From CAZJYC01 sp964550165 (GTDB lineage: Bacteria; Acidobacteriota; Aminicenantia; Aminicenantales; Aminicenantaceae), in assembly GCA_964550165.1 (NCBI GenBank), contig CAZJYC010000007.1, forward strand, positions 1 through 57,056: a DNA stretch of 57,056 bases, given 5' to 3'. How positions within the stretch are numbered: position 1 is the stretch's first letter; each line of letters starts with the position of its first letter. Of the stretch, positions 41,564 to 48,825 are shown one piece after another. Both the position numbers and the translations under genes were made by a program. The notes below the pieces were generated by a model. The model saw only the letters and a list, made by a program, of their open reading frames with translations, searched no databases and was not told where the DNA came from.

Positions 41564-41593
41564 TTGACAAAGACGGCTCTTTAAAAATAAAAT
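41564..41593 (+). promoter_or_regulatory. Promoter of the Hdr-Hyd-Mvh cluster
   Basis: TTGACA (41564-41569), 18 bp, TAAAAT (41588-41593). It would give a 5' leader of about 230 bases before hdrC. A second -10-like TATAAT is at 41709-41714 without a -35 box. No Rex-type TTGTGAA palindrome is seen in 41473-41833. Confidence 0.5.
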
Positions 41594-41833
41594 TTAGCTT
41601 AATTAATTATAAGACATTTTCTATTTAAATCAGTCACGGTATGATTCCTTATTGATGCAGGAAGAGAGTCTTATCGTGTCACCGGGCTTATAAGCTGCCT
41701 TTCTGTCTTATAATTACAACTTTTACCTGCGAAGATAAGTTTATGCCAATAATTCAAGTGCTATTCCTGCCTTACATATCCAAGACAACCCTTTTTCAAA
41801 GATATACCAATAATTTTCTGAAAAGGAGGATTC

Positions 41834-42412
41834 ATGGAAATCCAGAGAAAAGTTAAATATGAGGAAGAACTGGACAAGAATTTTTTAGATGAAATTAGGG
41901 AGATGTCCAGGTGCGAGGAAATCGACCGTTGCATCCAATGCGGAACCTGCAGCAGCTCTTGTCCAATGTCCATTTATATGGATTACCCCCCCAGAAAAAT
42001 AATGGCCTTGATAAAACATGGCTTCAGGGAGGAAGCCTTGAGGAGCTTTACGATCTGGCTTTGCCCTTCATGCTACACCTGTCAGGTTCGCTGCCCGGCC
42101 AACATCAAGATCACAGACGTCATGTATGCCTTAAAAAGAAAAGCCATCGAAGAAAAGATGTATCCTTCCCGGTTCGCGATACCTGTTCTGGCCAGGGAAA
42201 TGCATAAACTCATCGCCAAGAACGGACGGAATTCTGAGCTGTGGCTGGTCCTGAACATGTACCTGAAGTCAAAAAACCCCCTGGGCTTGCTGAAAATGGC
42301 CCCCACGGGATTAAGCCTGATGAAGACAGGACGCATGAGCCTGAAGAAAGAAAAAATTAAAAATAAAAAACAACTGCGAACACTCCTCAATGCAGTAAAG
42401 GAGGGAGCATGA
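41834..42412 (+). CDS. hdrC: Heterodisulfide reductase subunit C-like protein
   Basis: HdrC-type ferredoxin, 192 residues, with two 4Fe-4S motifs: C33/C36/C39/C43 (CIQCGTCSSSCP) and C77/C80/C83/C87 (CPSCYTCQVRCP). It passes electrons between HdrA and HdrB. The C-terminal about 100 residues are basic and helical without cofactors. It is the first gene of the 16-gene run, has a strong AAAGGAGG site and overlaps hdrB by ATGA. Confidence 0.92.
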   Translation: MEIQRKVKYEEELDKNFLDEIREMSRCEEIDRCIQCGTCSSSCPMSIYMDYPPRKIMALIKHGFREEALRSFTIWLCPSCYTCQVRCPANIKITDVMYALKRKAIEEKMYPSRFAIPVLAREMHKLIAKNGRNSELWLVLNMYLKSKNPLGLLKMAPTGLSLMKTGRMSLKKEKIKNKKQLRTLLNAVKEGA

Positions 42413-43296
42413 TGAGCGAATACATCTATTACCCAGGATGTTCACTCAAAGGCGGCTCAAAACACTATGAAGAATCTCTTCTCCCCGTTCTTAAAGAAAT
42501 TGGCATGGAGCTGCAGGAACTGGAAGACTGGAATTGCTGCGGTGCGACAGCCTATTTCTCGGTAGATGACATGATGGCCGCTGCCATTTGCGGCCGCAAC
42601 CTCTCCATCGCAGAAAAAGCAGGCAAGAATATCATGGCTCCATGTGCCGGTTGCTACCTCACTCTGAAGAAATCCAATGAGTTTCTGAAAAGCGGAAAAG
42701 GAAAAGCTCAAAAAATCCTGAATGATCTAAAAAACTCTAGCTGTGAATACACCGGAAAAATTAAGGTCAAACATCCCTTAGAGGTTCTCATCAAGGATGT
42801 CGGCCTCGAGAAGATTAGGGAAAAAGTCAGAAGGAAGCTGACTGGGCTGAAGGTCGCCTGCTATTACGGCTGCCAGTTGGTCAGGCCCTACACAGACTTC
42901 GATGACCCCGATTATCCCGTGACCCTGGACAGCCTCATGGAAGCCATCGGCGCTGAGCCCGTCAATTACTCAGCCAAAACCCGCTGTTGCGGCGGCTCAC
43001 TGACCGGAACCATCGAAGAGGTCGGTCTGAGGTTAAACTATATTCTCCTCAAAGAAGCAAAAAGGAAGGGTGCTGATGCCATTGTCACCATCTGCCCTCT
43101 CTGCCTGTTTAACCTGGAAATACTTCAGAACAAAATGCTTCATAAATACAAGGAAGACGTCAGAATGCCCATTCTTTTTTTTAGCCAGCTCATGGGATTA
43201 GCCATGGGCATTCCCAAAGAAGACCTTGGGTTCTCCCGCTCGATCATCTCCTTGAAAGCTGTCTGGGAGAAACTCGGAAATGGAGGAGCAAGATGA
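42409..43296 (+). CDS. hdrB: Heterodisulfide reductase subunit B-like protein
   Basis: HdrB-type catalytic subunit, 295 residues, with two CCG domains: C11, C43-C44, C79/C82 in the first half (NCCGATA, PCAGC) and CYYGC, RCCGG, CPLC in the second. In methanogens these hold two non-cubane 4Fe-4S clusters that reduce a heterodisulfide. Both sets of cysteines are complete, so the protein should be active on a disulfide or other low-potential acceptor. In a bacterium without coenzyme M/B the real substrate is unknown. It overlaps hdrA-N by ATGA. Confidence 0.92.
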   Translation: MMSEYIYYPGCSLKGGSKHYEESLLPVLKEIGMELQELEDWNCCGATAYFSVDDMMAAAICGRNLSIAEKAGKNIMAPCAGCYLTLKKSNEFLKSGKGKAQKILNDLKNSSCEYTGKIKVKHPLEVLIKDVGLEKIREKVRRKLTGLKVACYYGCQLVRPYTDFDDPDYPVTLDSLMEAIGAEPVNYSAKTRCCGGSLTGTIEEVGLRLNYILLKEAKRKGADAIVTICPLCLFNLEILQNKMLHKYKEDVRMPILFFSQLMGLAMGIPKEDLGFSRSIISLKAVWEKLGNGGAR

Positions 43297-44144
43297 GTAA
43301 AAATGGCCAGCCAAGAATCGGAGTTTTTGTCTGCCACTGCGGGACAAACATCGCAGGAAAAGTTAATGTTTCGGAAGTCGTCGCGTTTGCCTCGAAGCTG
43401 GACAACGTGGCTGTTGCCAAAGATTATAAATTCATGTGCTCTGACCCTGGCCAGGAACTGATCAAACAAAACATCCAGGAACATAACCTGAACCGGGTCG
43501 TTGTCGCCTCCTGTTCTCCGCTGATGCACGAGCCAACTTTCAGAGGAGTGACTGCGGAGGGAGGACTGAATCCCTTCTACTTCCAGATGTCCAACATCCG
43601 GGAGCATGTCTCCTGGGTTACTGCTGATCCGGAGAAAGCGACCAAAAAAGCCAAAGCCCTTATCTCTGCCGCTGTCCGGAGGGTCGCCCTCCATGACCCC
43701 TTAACCAAGAAAGAGGTTCCAGTCCGGCCGGAGGTCCTGATTGTCGGCGGCGGAATCGCCGGAATTCATGCGGCCCTGACCTATGCCAATTCAGGGAAAA
43801 AAGTCTATCTAGTGGAAAAACAGTCTTCCATCGGAGGGCATATGTCCATGCTGGACAAGACTTTTCCCACGCTCGACTGCTCTGCCTGTATTCTCACTCC
43901 CAAGATGAGTGAAGTCGGAAAGCATCCTAACATCGAACTCCTCACGTGGAGTGAAGTCGAAGAAATTTCAGGCTACATCGGAAATTTCAAGGCAAAAATC
44001 AGGAAAAAAGCGCGCTACGTCGATATCGACAAATGCAACGGCTGCGGCGCCTGCTGGGAAAACTGCCCGACGACCATTACCCCATCAGAGAGGATAATCC
44101 GAAAAGGAGACGTAATTATCAAGCGAGTTGAAAAAGAACAATAA
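43293..44144 (+). CDS. N-terminal half of HdrA (split heterodisulfide reductase flavoprotein)
   Basis: 283 residues, less than half a normal HdrA (about 650). It contains the N-terminal HdrA domain (VFVCHCGTNI, 11-20; cluster cysteines C14, C16, C49, C74), the FAD ADP-binding motif IVGGGIAGIHA (150-160), the DCSAC segment (195-199) and one 4Fe-4S motif C248/C251/C254/C258 (CNGCGACWENCP). It then ends, where ordinary HdrA continues with the rest of the FAD domain and further clusters. Those missing parts are found in the gene at 51894-53666. The stop is followed by the next gene without damage, so this is a designed split. Confidence 0.85.
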   Translation: MSKNGQPRIGVFVCHCGTNIAGKVNVSEVVAFASKLDNVAVAKDYKFMCSDPGQELIKQNIQEHNLNRVVVASCSPLMHEPTFRGVTAEGGLNPFYFQMSNIREHVSWVTADPEKATKKAKALISAAVRRVALHDPLTKKEVPVRPEVLIVGGGIAGIHAALTYANSGKKVYLVEKQSSIGGHMSMLDKTFPTLDCSACILTPKMSEVGKHPNIELLTWSEVEEISGYIGNFKAKIRKKARYVDIDKCNGCGACWENCPTTITPSERIIRKGDVIIKRVEKEQ

Positions 44145-44145
44145 A

Positions 44146-44511
44146 ATGACTTTAAGAGACGTTAAAGACCTGCTTCAAGCCGAAACGATCTGCGGTGAAG
44201 ACAGTCTTGATGAAGAAATAACGTTTGCCGGAGCATCGGACTTGATGAGCGATGTCCTGGCCTTCGGACAGCCAGGAATTTTGCTCTTAACAGGCTTGAG
44301 CAATTTCCAGTCGGTCAGGACTGCGGATATCATCGAAGCCAAGGCCGTTGTCTATGTCCGGGGCAAACGGCCTGATAAAGAAGGAATAAAGATTGCCAGG
44401 GAAAAAGGAATTCCCATTCTCTCGACACAGTTCATGATGTACAAAGCCTGCGGTCTTCTCTACAGCCAAGGCCTTCCTGGAGTGACCAACCTCCAGGAGA
44501 AAAAACGTTGA
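44146..44511 (+). CDS. DRTGG domain protein
   Basis: 121-residue single DRTGG-domain protein (start at ATG 44146; TTG 44128 is an alternative). Conserved: FAGASDLMSDVLAFG (about 28-42), ILLLTGL, VYVRGKRP, IPILSTQFMMYKACG. DRTGG domains occur with CBS and phosphotransacetylase-like proteins and next to [FeFe]-hydrogenase genes, and probably bind a nucleotide or small signal. A second copy is at 46324. They flank the hydrogenase-like sensor gene, which suggests a regulatory role. One base overlaps the following HATPase gene. Confidence 0.85.
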   Translation: MTLRDVKDLLQAETICGEDSLDEEITFAGASDLMSDVLAFGQPGILLLTGLSNFQSVRTADIIEAKAVVYVRGKRPDKEGIKIAREKGIPILSTQFMMYKACGLLYSQGLPGVTNLQEKKR

Positions 44512-44957
44512 TGAGCACGGAGAATGTTTTTTCACAAAGCTTTGAAATTGTGGGCAGGGATTTCAGCCGCGCAGGAAGCGTCTCAACAAAAATCAAGGAA
44601 ATACTTCAGGAACTCGGCGTTGGCTCGTCCATCATCAGGCGCACGGCCATTGTCGCTTACGAGGCTGAAATGAACATTGTCATGTATGCTAGATGCGGTG
44701 AGATCATCCTGAATCTCACGCCTTCTGCGATTCACATCCAGGTCAAGGATGAAGGCCAGGGCATTGAGGACATCGAGCTGGCCATGAAGGAAGGATATTC
44801 CACAGCGACGGATGAAATGCGAGAAATGGGATTTGGAGCAGGGATGGGGCTTCCCAACATCAAAAAAAATGCTGATAAATTCGAGATTTCTTCAAAGCCA
44901 GGAATAGGAACAACGTTGGATATCACCCTTTATCTGAATCAAACGGAGAGAAAATGA
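44511..44957 (+). CDS. HATPase, anti-sigma-factor/RsbW-like
   Basis: 148-residue GHKL ATPase of the serine-kinase/anti-sigma type: N box YEAEMNIVMYA (about 48-58), G1 VKDEGQGIED (about 77-86) and G2 GFGAGMGLPNIKK (about 107-119). There is no phospho-acceptor histidine, so it is either a Ser/Thr kinase or an ATP-binding sensor. It lies between a DRTGG gene and the [FeFe]-hydrogenase-like sensor, the order seen in clostridial and Thermotoga hydrogenase loci. ATGA overlap with the next gene. Confidence 0.88.
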   Translation: MSTENVFSQSFEIVGRDFSRAGSVSTKIKEILQELGVGSSIIRRTAIVAYEAEMNIVMYARCGEIILNLTPSAIHIQVKDEGQGIEDIELAMKEGYSTATDEMREMGFGAGMGLPNIKKNADKFEISSKPGIGTTLDITLYLNQTERK

Positions 44958-46327
44958 ATCACTACTATCACTCCATCCGCATCGAGGAAGAAAAGTGCTC
45001 AGGACGGATGAAATGCATGCGGATTTGCCCCACGCAAGCCATCAGAATCAAGAACGGAAAAGCGAAGATTCTCGAAGAGAAGTGCATCGACTGCGGAGAA
45101 TGCATCCCTGCCTGTCCGAGTGGAGCGATTATCCCTCTAACAGATCCTTTCGGTGAACTCTCCAGATTCAGACATACGGTCGCCATCCCTTCACCCGCAC
45201 TATACGCCCAATTCGGCCCGGAAATCCTGCCGGATAAGATTCTTGCCGGGTTGAAAAAACTGGGCTTTGACGACGCCTTCGACCTGGCCATGACCTGCGG
45301 GGAAGTCAGCTTTGCCATCCAGGAATATCTCCGGGATTACAAAGGACCCAAGCCTCTTATCTCCAATGCTTGTCCGACCATAGTCCGCTTGATCCAGGTC
45401 AAATATCCGGACCTCATCGACCAGATCATTCCCATCGACACGCCAAGAGAAATTGCAGCCCGGGAGATTAAAAAGAAAAAATCAAAACAGCTTGACCTCA
45501 AGGATAATGAGATTGGCACCTTTTACCTCACTCCCTGCCCCGTAAAAATGATCTCCATCAAACAGCCCGCGGAAAAAGGGAGATCTCATCTGGATGGCGC
45601 GATTTCTATTTCCGATATTTACGGGCCTCTCTTCTCGGCCATGGAAGATCTGGAGAAGGGAAGCTACAGAAAAGCTCTGGAAAGCATTTGCATTCTCGGC
45701 ATTGGCTGGGCCATGGTCGGCGGGATATGCCGGACTCTGAGGCTCAAAAATTCCCTGGCCGTCTCAGGGCTGATGGAGGTCTTAAAGGTTTTCGACGACG
45801 TCGAGCGAGGCAAACTCCGAAACATCGACTTCGTCGAAGCCTATTCCTGCCATCAGGGATGTGTCGGAGGCTCGTTGACAATCGAAAACCTCTATATCTC
45901 TTACAACAAAATCCTCAAACTGATTGAAACCCTCGAGTTTGAGCAAATCAAGGCCTGCCCGGATATCAGGGAAGTCAGGCGCCTTTATCAGCAGAACTAC
46001 TTCTTCCTGGAAGGCAAAATAGAGCCCCGTCCCCTCAAACCTCTTGATGAGGACCTGAGCAAGGCCATCCTGAAACGTAAAGAAAAAGATGCCATCTACG
46101 AATCCCTGCCCAAGATTGATTGTGGGGCCTGTGGCTCGCCGACTTGCCTGACTTTTGCTGAAGACGTGGTCAGGGAAGAGGGAAAACTCACAGACTGCAT
46201 GTTCATCCTTCCCAAGAGATTCAAAGAAATACAAAAGGAGATTCAGCTACTCGAAAAGTCTTTTTCTTTAAATCCAAGCTTATCTAAAGAAAAAAAAGAT
46301 AAAAAAGGAAATATCAAAGAAAAATGA
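44954..46327 (+). CDS. Sensory [FeFe]-hydrogenase-like protein (HydS type)
   Basis: 457 residues: two N-terminal ferredoxin motifs, the first lacking one Cys (C15-R18-C21-C25), the second complete (CIDCGECIPACP). Then an H-cluster domain in which the ligands C140, C195, C299 and C303 are kept (SNACP, LTPCPVK, YSCHQGCVGG) but the proton-transfer Cys before C140 is A139 and the Glu after PCPVK is lost. A further CGACGSPTC...C cluster follows near 385-410. Loss of the proton-shuttle Cys is the mark of sensory (group C/D) rather than catalytic enzymes. I expect it to sense hydrogen or redox state, not to make hydrogen in bulk. No maturases HydEFG are in the window. Confidence 0.85.
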   Translation: MNHYYHSIRIEEEKCSGRMKCMRICPTQAIRIKNGKAKILEEKCIDCGECIPACPSGAIIPLTDPFGELSRFRHTVAIPSPALYAQFGPEILPDKILAGLKKLGFDDAFDLAMTCGEVSFAIQEYLRDYKGPKPLISNACPTIVRLIQVKYPDLIDQIIPIDTPREIAAREIKKKKSKQLDLKDNEIGTFYLTPCPVKMISIKQPAEKGRSHLDGAISISDIYGPLFSAMEDLEKGSYRKALESICILGIGWAMVGGICRTLRLKNSLAVSGLMEVLKVFDDVERGKLRNIDFVEAYSCHQGCVGGSLTIENLYISYNKILKLIETLEFEQIKACPDIREVRRLYQQNYFFLEGKIEPRPLKPLDEDLSKAILKRKEKDAIYESLPKIDCGACGSPTCLTFAEDVVREEGKLTDCMFILPKRFKEIQKEIQLLEKSFSLNPSLSKEKKDKKGNIKEK

Positions 46328-46665
46328 AACTCAAAGATGTCATCAAAAAACTCGATCTTCAAGTCTTAACGGCCAAGGATCAACTCGAAAGGGACGTGAC
46401 CAATGGCTATACCAGCGATTTGCTCAGCGATGTCATTGCCAACAGCCGCGAAGGAGATCTCTGGATCACTCTCCAGACCCATCAAAACATCATCGCTGTG
46501 GCCAAATTGAAGGATTTGGCCGGAATTATCATTGTCAATAACCGGAAGCCTGACGAAGAGACAATGAAAAAGGCCGAGGCGGAAAAAGTCCCTCTCCTGA
46601 CCACAGAGGCCACGGCCTATAAAACTTCTGGGAAATTGTATCAAATAATCGGCCGCAAGGATTGA
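46324..46665 (+). CDS. DRTGG domain protein, second copy
   Basis: 113-residue DRTGG-domain protein, paralogous to 44146-44511: NGYTSDLLSDVIANS (about 27-41), DLWITLQTHQN, LAGIIIVNNRKPD, VPLLTTEATAYKTSGKLY. It overlaps the sensor gene by ATGA and ends directly at the PHP gene. Confidence 0.85.
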   Translation: MKLKDVIKKLDLQVLTAKDQLERDVTNGYTSDLLSDVIANSREGDLWITLQTHQNIIAVAKLKDLAGIIIVNNRKPDEETMKKAEAEKVPLLTTEATAYKTSGKLYQIIGRKD

Positions 46666-47400
46666 ATGATGTTGAAGACGATGAGAGCGGATTTGCATAT
46701 CCACACCTGCCTTTCTCCCTGCGCTGACCTTAAAATGTCCCCCATCGCCATCGCAGAGCAGGCAAAGACAAAGGAAATCGACATCCTCGGCATCTGCGAC
46801 CACAATTCAGCAGAGAATGTTCCTGCTTTAATTAAAGCCGCACACAAATTCAAAATCAGCGTCCTGCCAGGAATGGAAGTCACTTCCCAGGAAGAAGTCC
46901 ATATCCTCGCTCTTTTCGATGAGCCTGAAGACGCCTTTAAGCTTCAAGAAATCGTCTATGCCAACCTCCCTGGAGAAAACGACGAAGAAGCCTTTGGCCT
47001 GCAGGTCGTGGTCAACGAGAAAGGAGACGTCGTCCGTTTCAACAACAAACTTTTGATCGGCGCCTCAACCCTCTCTGTCGAAACAGTGGTTCAAACCATC
47101 CGCTCGCTCAATGGCCTGGCCATCGCGTCCCACATCGACCGGGAAGGCTTTAGCCTCATCGGCCAATTGGGCTTCATCCCCGATCATCTCCAACTGGACG
47201 CCCTGGAGATCTCCCCCCATATCAGTTATCGTGACGCCATCGAGAAATTCAATCCGTCCTACCCGGTGGCCTGCTTCTCCGACGCGCATTTTCTGGATGA
47301 GATCGGACGCGGAGTTACCTCTTTTCGCATAGAGGAAGGGACGACTGAAGAGATCCGAAAAGCCTTTCAGAATAAAGAAGGAAGGAAAATCACAAACTGA
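46666..47400 (+). CDS. PHP domain phosphoesterase
   Basis: 244-residue PHP-family metal-dependent phosphoesterase (YciV/TrpH-like). Metal motifs: ADLHIHTCLSPCA (about 8-20), GICDHNS (about 42-48), VLPGMEVTS, IASHIDREG and CFSDAHFLDEIG (about 203-214). The insertion about 85-125 is larger than in TrpH. PHP proteins of this type hydrolyse small nucleotides or phosphates and recur in bifurcating-hydrogenase loci, where their job is unknown. ATG at 46666, 46669 or 46681 are all possible; the first is used. Confidence 0.87.
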   Translation: MMLKTMRADLHIHTCLSPCADLKMSPIAIAEQAKTKEIDILGICDHNSAENVPALIKAAHKFKISVLPGMEVTSQEEVHILALFDEPEDAFKLQEIVYANLPGENDEEAFGLQVVVNEKGDVVRFNNKLLIGASTLSVETVVQTIRSLNGLAIASHIDREGFSLIGQLGFIPDHLQLDALEISPHISYRDAIEKFNPSYPVACFSDAHFLDEIGRGVTSFRIEEGTTEEIRKAFQNKEGRKITN

Positions 47401-47409
47401 AGGATAAAA

Positions 47410-47958
47410 ATGGAAGACTTGTCGTTGCATATCCTCGATATTGCCGAAAACTCCATCGAAGCCATGGCTGATAAAATCGAAATCAAGATCATGGAGGATA
47501 GAAAGAAAGATACTCTCTCCCTTGAAATCGCGGACAACGGTAAAGGAATGGACGAAGAAAACATCAAAAAAGCGCTCGATCCCTTCTTCACTACCAAAAA
47601 GACTCGACGATTCGGTTTTGGCCTGTCCCTCCTGTCCGAGGCGGCAAAAGCGGCCAACGGAAGCTTTGCCATCCAATCCAAGCCAGGACAAGGGACAAAA
47701 ATAAAGGCCACTTTTCAGGCGAGCCATATCGACGCCAAACCTTTGGGAGATATCGCCCAGACCATAATCACTCTGATCATAGGCCACCCAGAAATCGAAC
47801 TCCGTTACCACCATCAGGTCAATCGCTCTCATTATTCTTTAGACACAGAAGAAATTAAAGCCCATCTCAACGGAATTTCCATTGCGTCACCCGAGGTGGT
47901 CAATTTTATCAGAACCAATCTAAAAGAAGGAATAGCAAGCATAAGGAGGCAAAAATGA
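47410..47958 (+). CDS. Histidine-kinase-type ATPase domain protein
   Basis: 182-residue GHKL ATPase: N box LDIAENSIEAMA (about 8-19), G1 ADNGKGMD (about 40-47), F box DPFFTTK (about 58-64) and G2 GFGLSLLSEAAKAANG (about 68-83). It lacks a DHp domain with phospho-acceptor His in this chain. The C-terminal about 75 residues are unassigned. It lies just before the NuoE-like gene with ATGA overlap and belongs to the same regulatory set. Confidence 0.87.
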   Translation: MEDLSLHILDIAENSIEAMADKIEIKIMEDRKKDTLSLEIADNGKGMDEENIKKALDPFFTTKKTRRFGFGLSLLSEAAKAANGSFAIQSKPGQGTKIKATFQASHIDAKPLGDIAQTIITLIIGHPEIELRYHHQVNRSHYSLDTEEIKAHLNGISIASPEVVNFIRTNLKEGIASIRRQK

Positions 47959-48410
47959 ACGAAAGCAAACTTACGGAAATTATCGAGAAATACGGCAACG
48001 ATACGCACGCCGTGGTCGCTATTCTTCAAGACATCCAGGAAGAATTCAATTACCTGCCCAAGGATGCGCTCGTCAAGGTTTCAAAAGAACTTAACATTCC
48101 CCTCAGCCGGCTTCTCAGCGTGGCAACTTTTTACAAAGCCTTCAGCCTTACGCCCAAAGGAAAATACTCCATAAACGTTTGCCTTGGAACGGCCTGCCAT
48201 GTCAGAGGCGGGGGCAGAATGATGGAAAAAGTCGAGAGAGAGCTGGGGATAAAAAGAGGCGGGACGACCGCAGACCTCAATTTCAGCCTCGACGAAGTCC
48301 GATGCTTAGGATGTTGCGGCCTTGCTCCGGTGATGATGGTCGGAAAGGATATCCATGGAAAATTATCCGAATCGAAAGTAACGCCTATTCTCAACAAATA
48401 CAAGAAATAG
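47955..48410 (+). CDS. NuoE-like [2Fe-2S] subunit of bifurcating hydrogenase (HydC type)
   Basis: 151-residue NuoE/HydC-type subunit: N-terminal helical bundle (YGNDTHAVVAILQDIQ) and thioredoxin-like domain with cysteines spaced C-x4-C (VCLGTACHV, about 76-84) and C-x3-C (RCLGCCGLAP, about 116-125). It carries one 2Fe-2S cluster and joins the NuoF-like flavoprotein two genes downstream. Confidence 0.93.
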   Translation: MNESKLTEIIEKYGNDTHAVVAILQDIQEEFNYLPKDALVKVSKELNIPLSRLLSVATFYKAFSLTPKGKYSINVCLGTACHVRGGGRMMEKVERELGIKRGGTTADLNFSLDEVRCLGCCGLAPVMMVGKDIHGKLSESKVTPILNKYKK

Positions 48411-48423
48411 GGAGGAGGAAAAA

Positions 48424-48810
48424 ATGCCTAAGCTCAAAATCGAAGATTTAGCGAAAATTAAGGAAAAAGCAACGAGAACAACACAGCTCAGAGAAGGCGG
48501 CCCGTATAAGATAAAGGTCACAGTCCATATGGGGACATGCGGCATTGCCGCTGGTGCCCGCGGCATCATGGACGCTCTGATCAAAGAAATTGAAGGAAAA
48601 GATGTCCATGACGTTCTCCTCACCACATCCGGATGTGCCGGCTTGTGCAGCCGTGAACCCATGATCACAGTCGAATCCGCGGGTCAGGCTCCCGTGAAAT
48701 ATGTGGAGTTGACTCCACAAAAAACAAAGGAAATTTTCGAGAAGCATATCATCGGCGGGAAGATCATCAAAGACTATGCCCTCGCCGTGGGAAGCGAGAG
48801 AGCTGTCTAA
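48424..48810 (+). CDS. Thioredoxin-like [2Fe-2S] ferredoxin (HydD type)
   Basis: 128-residue ferredoxin with the thioredoxin-like fold seen between hydC and hydB in clostridial loci: VHMGTCGIAAGARGI (about 35-49) and TTSGCAGLCSREP (about 68-80). Only three Cys are in the cluster positions (one where others have C-x4-C), as is common in this small family, so cluster binding may differ from the NuoE-type. Strong GGAGGAGG site. Confidence 0.87.
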   Translation: MPKLKIEDLAKIKEKATRTTQLREGGPYKIKVTVHMGTCGIAAGARGIMDALIKEIEGKDVHDVLLTTSGCAGLCSREPMITVESAGQAPVKYVELTPQKTKEIFEKHIIGGKIIKDYALAVGSERAV

Positions 48811-48825
48811 ATTAAGGAGGCTAGG

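Noticed and set aside
41473..41833. Rex-type redox operator before the hydrogenase cluster
   Set aside because: No TTGTGAA-n-TTCACAA palindrome was found in the region.
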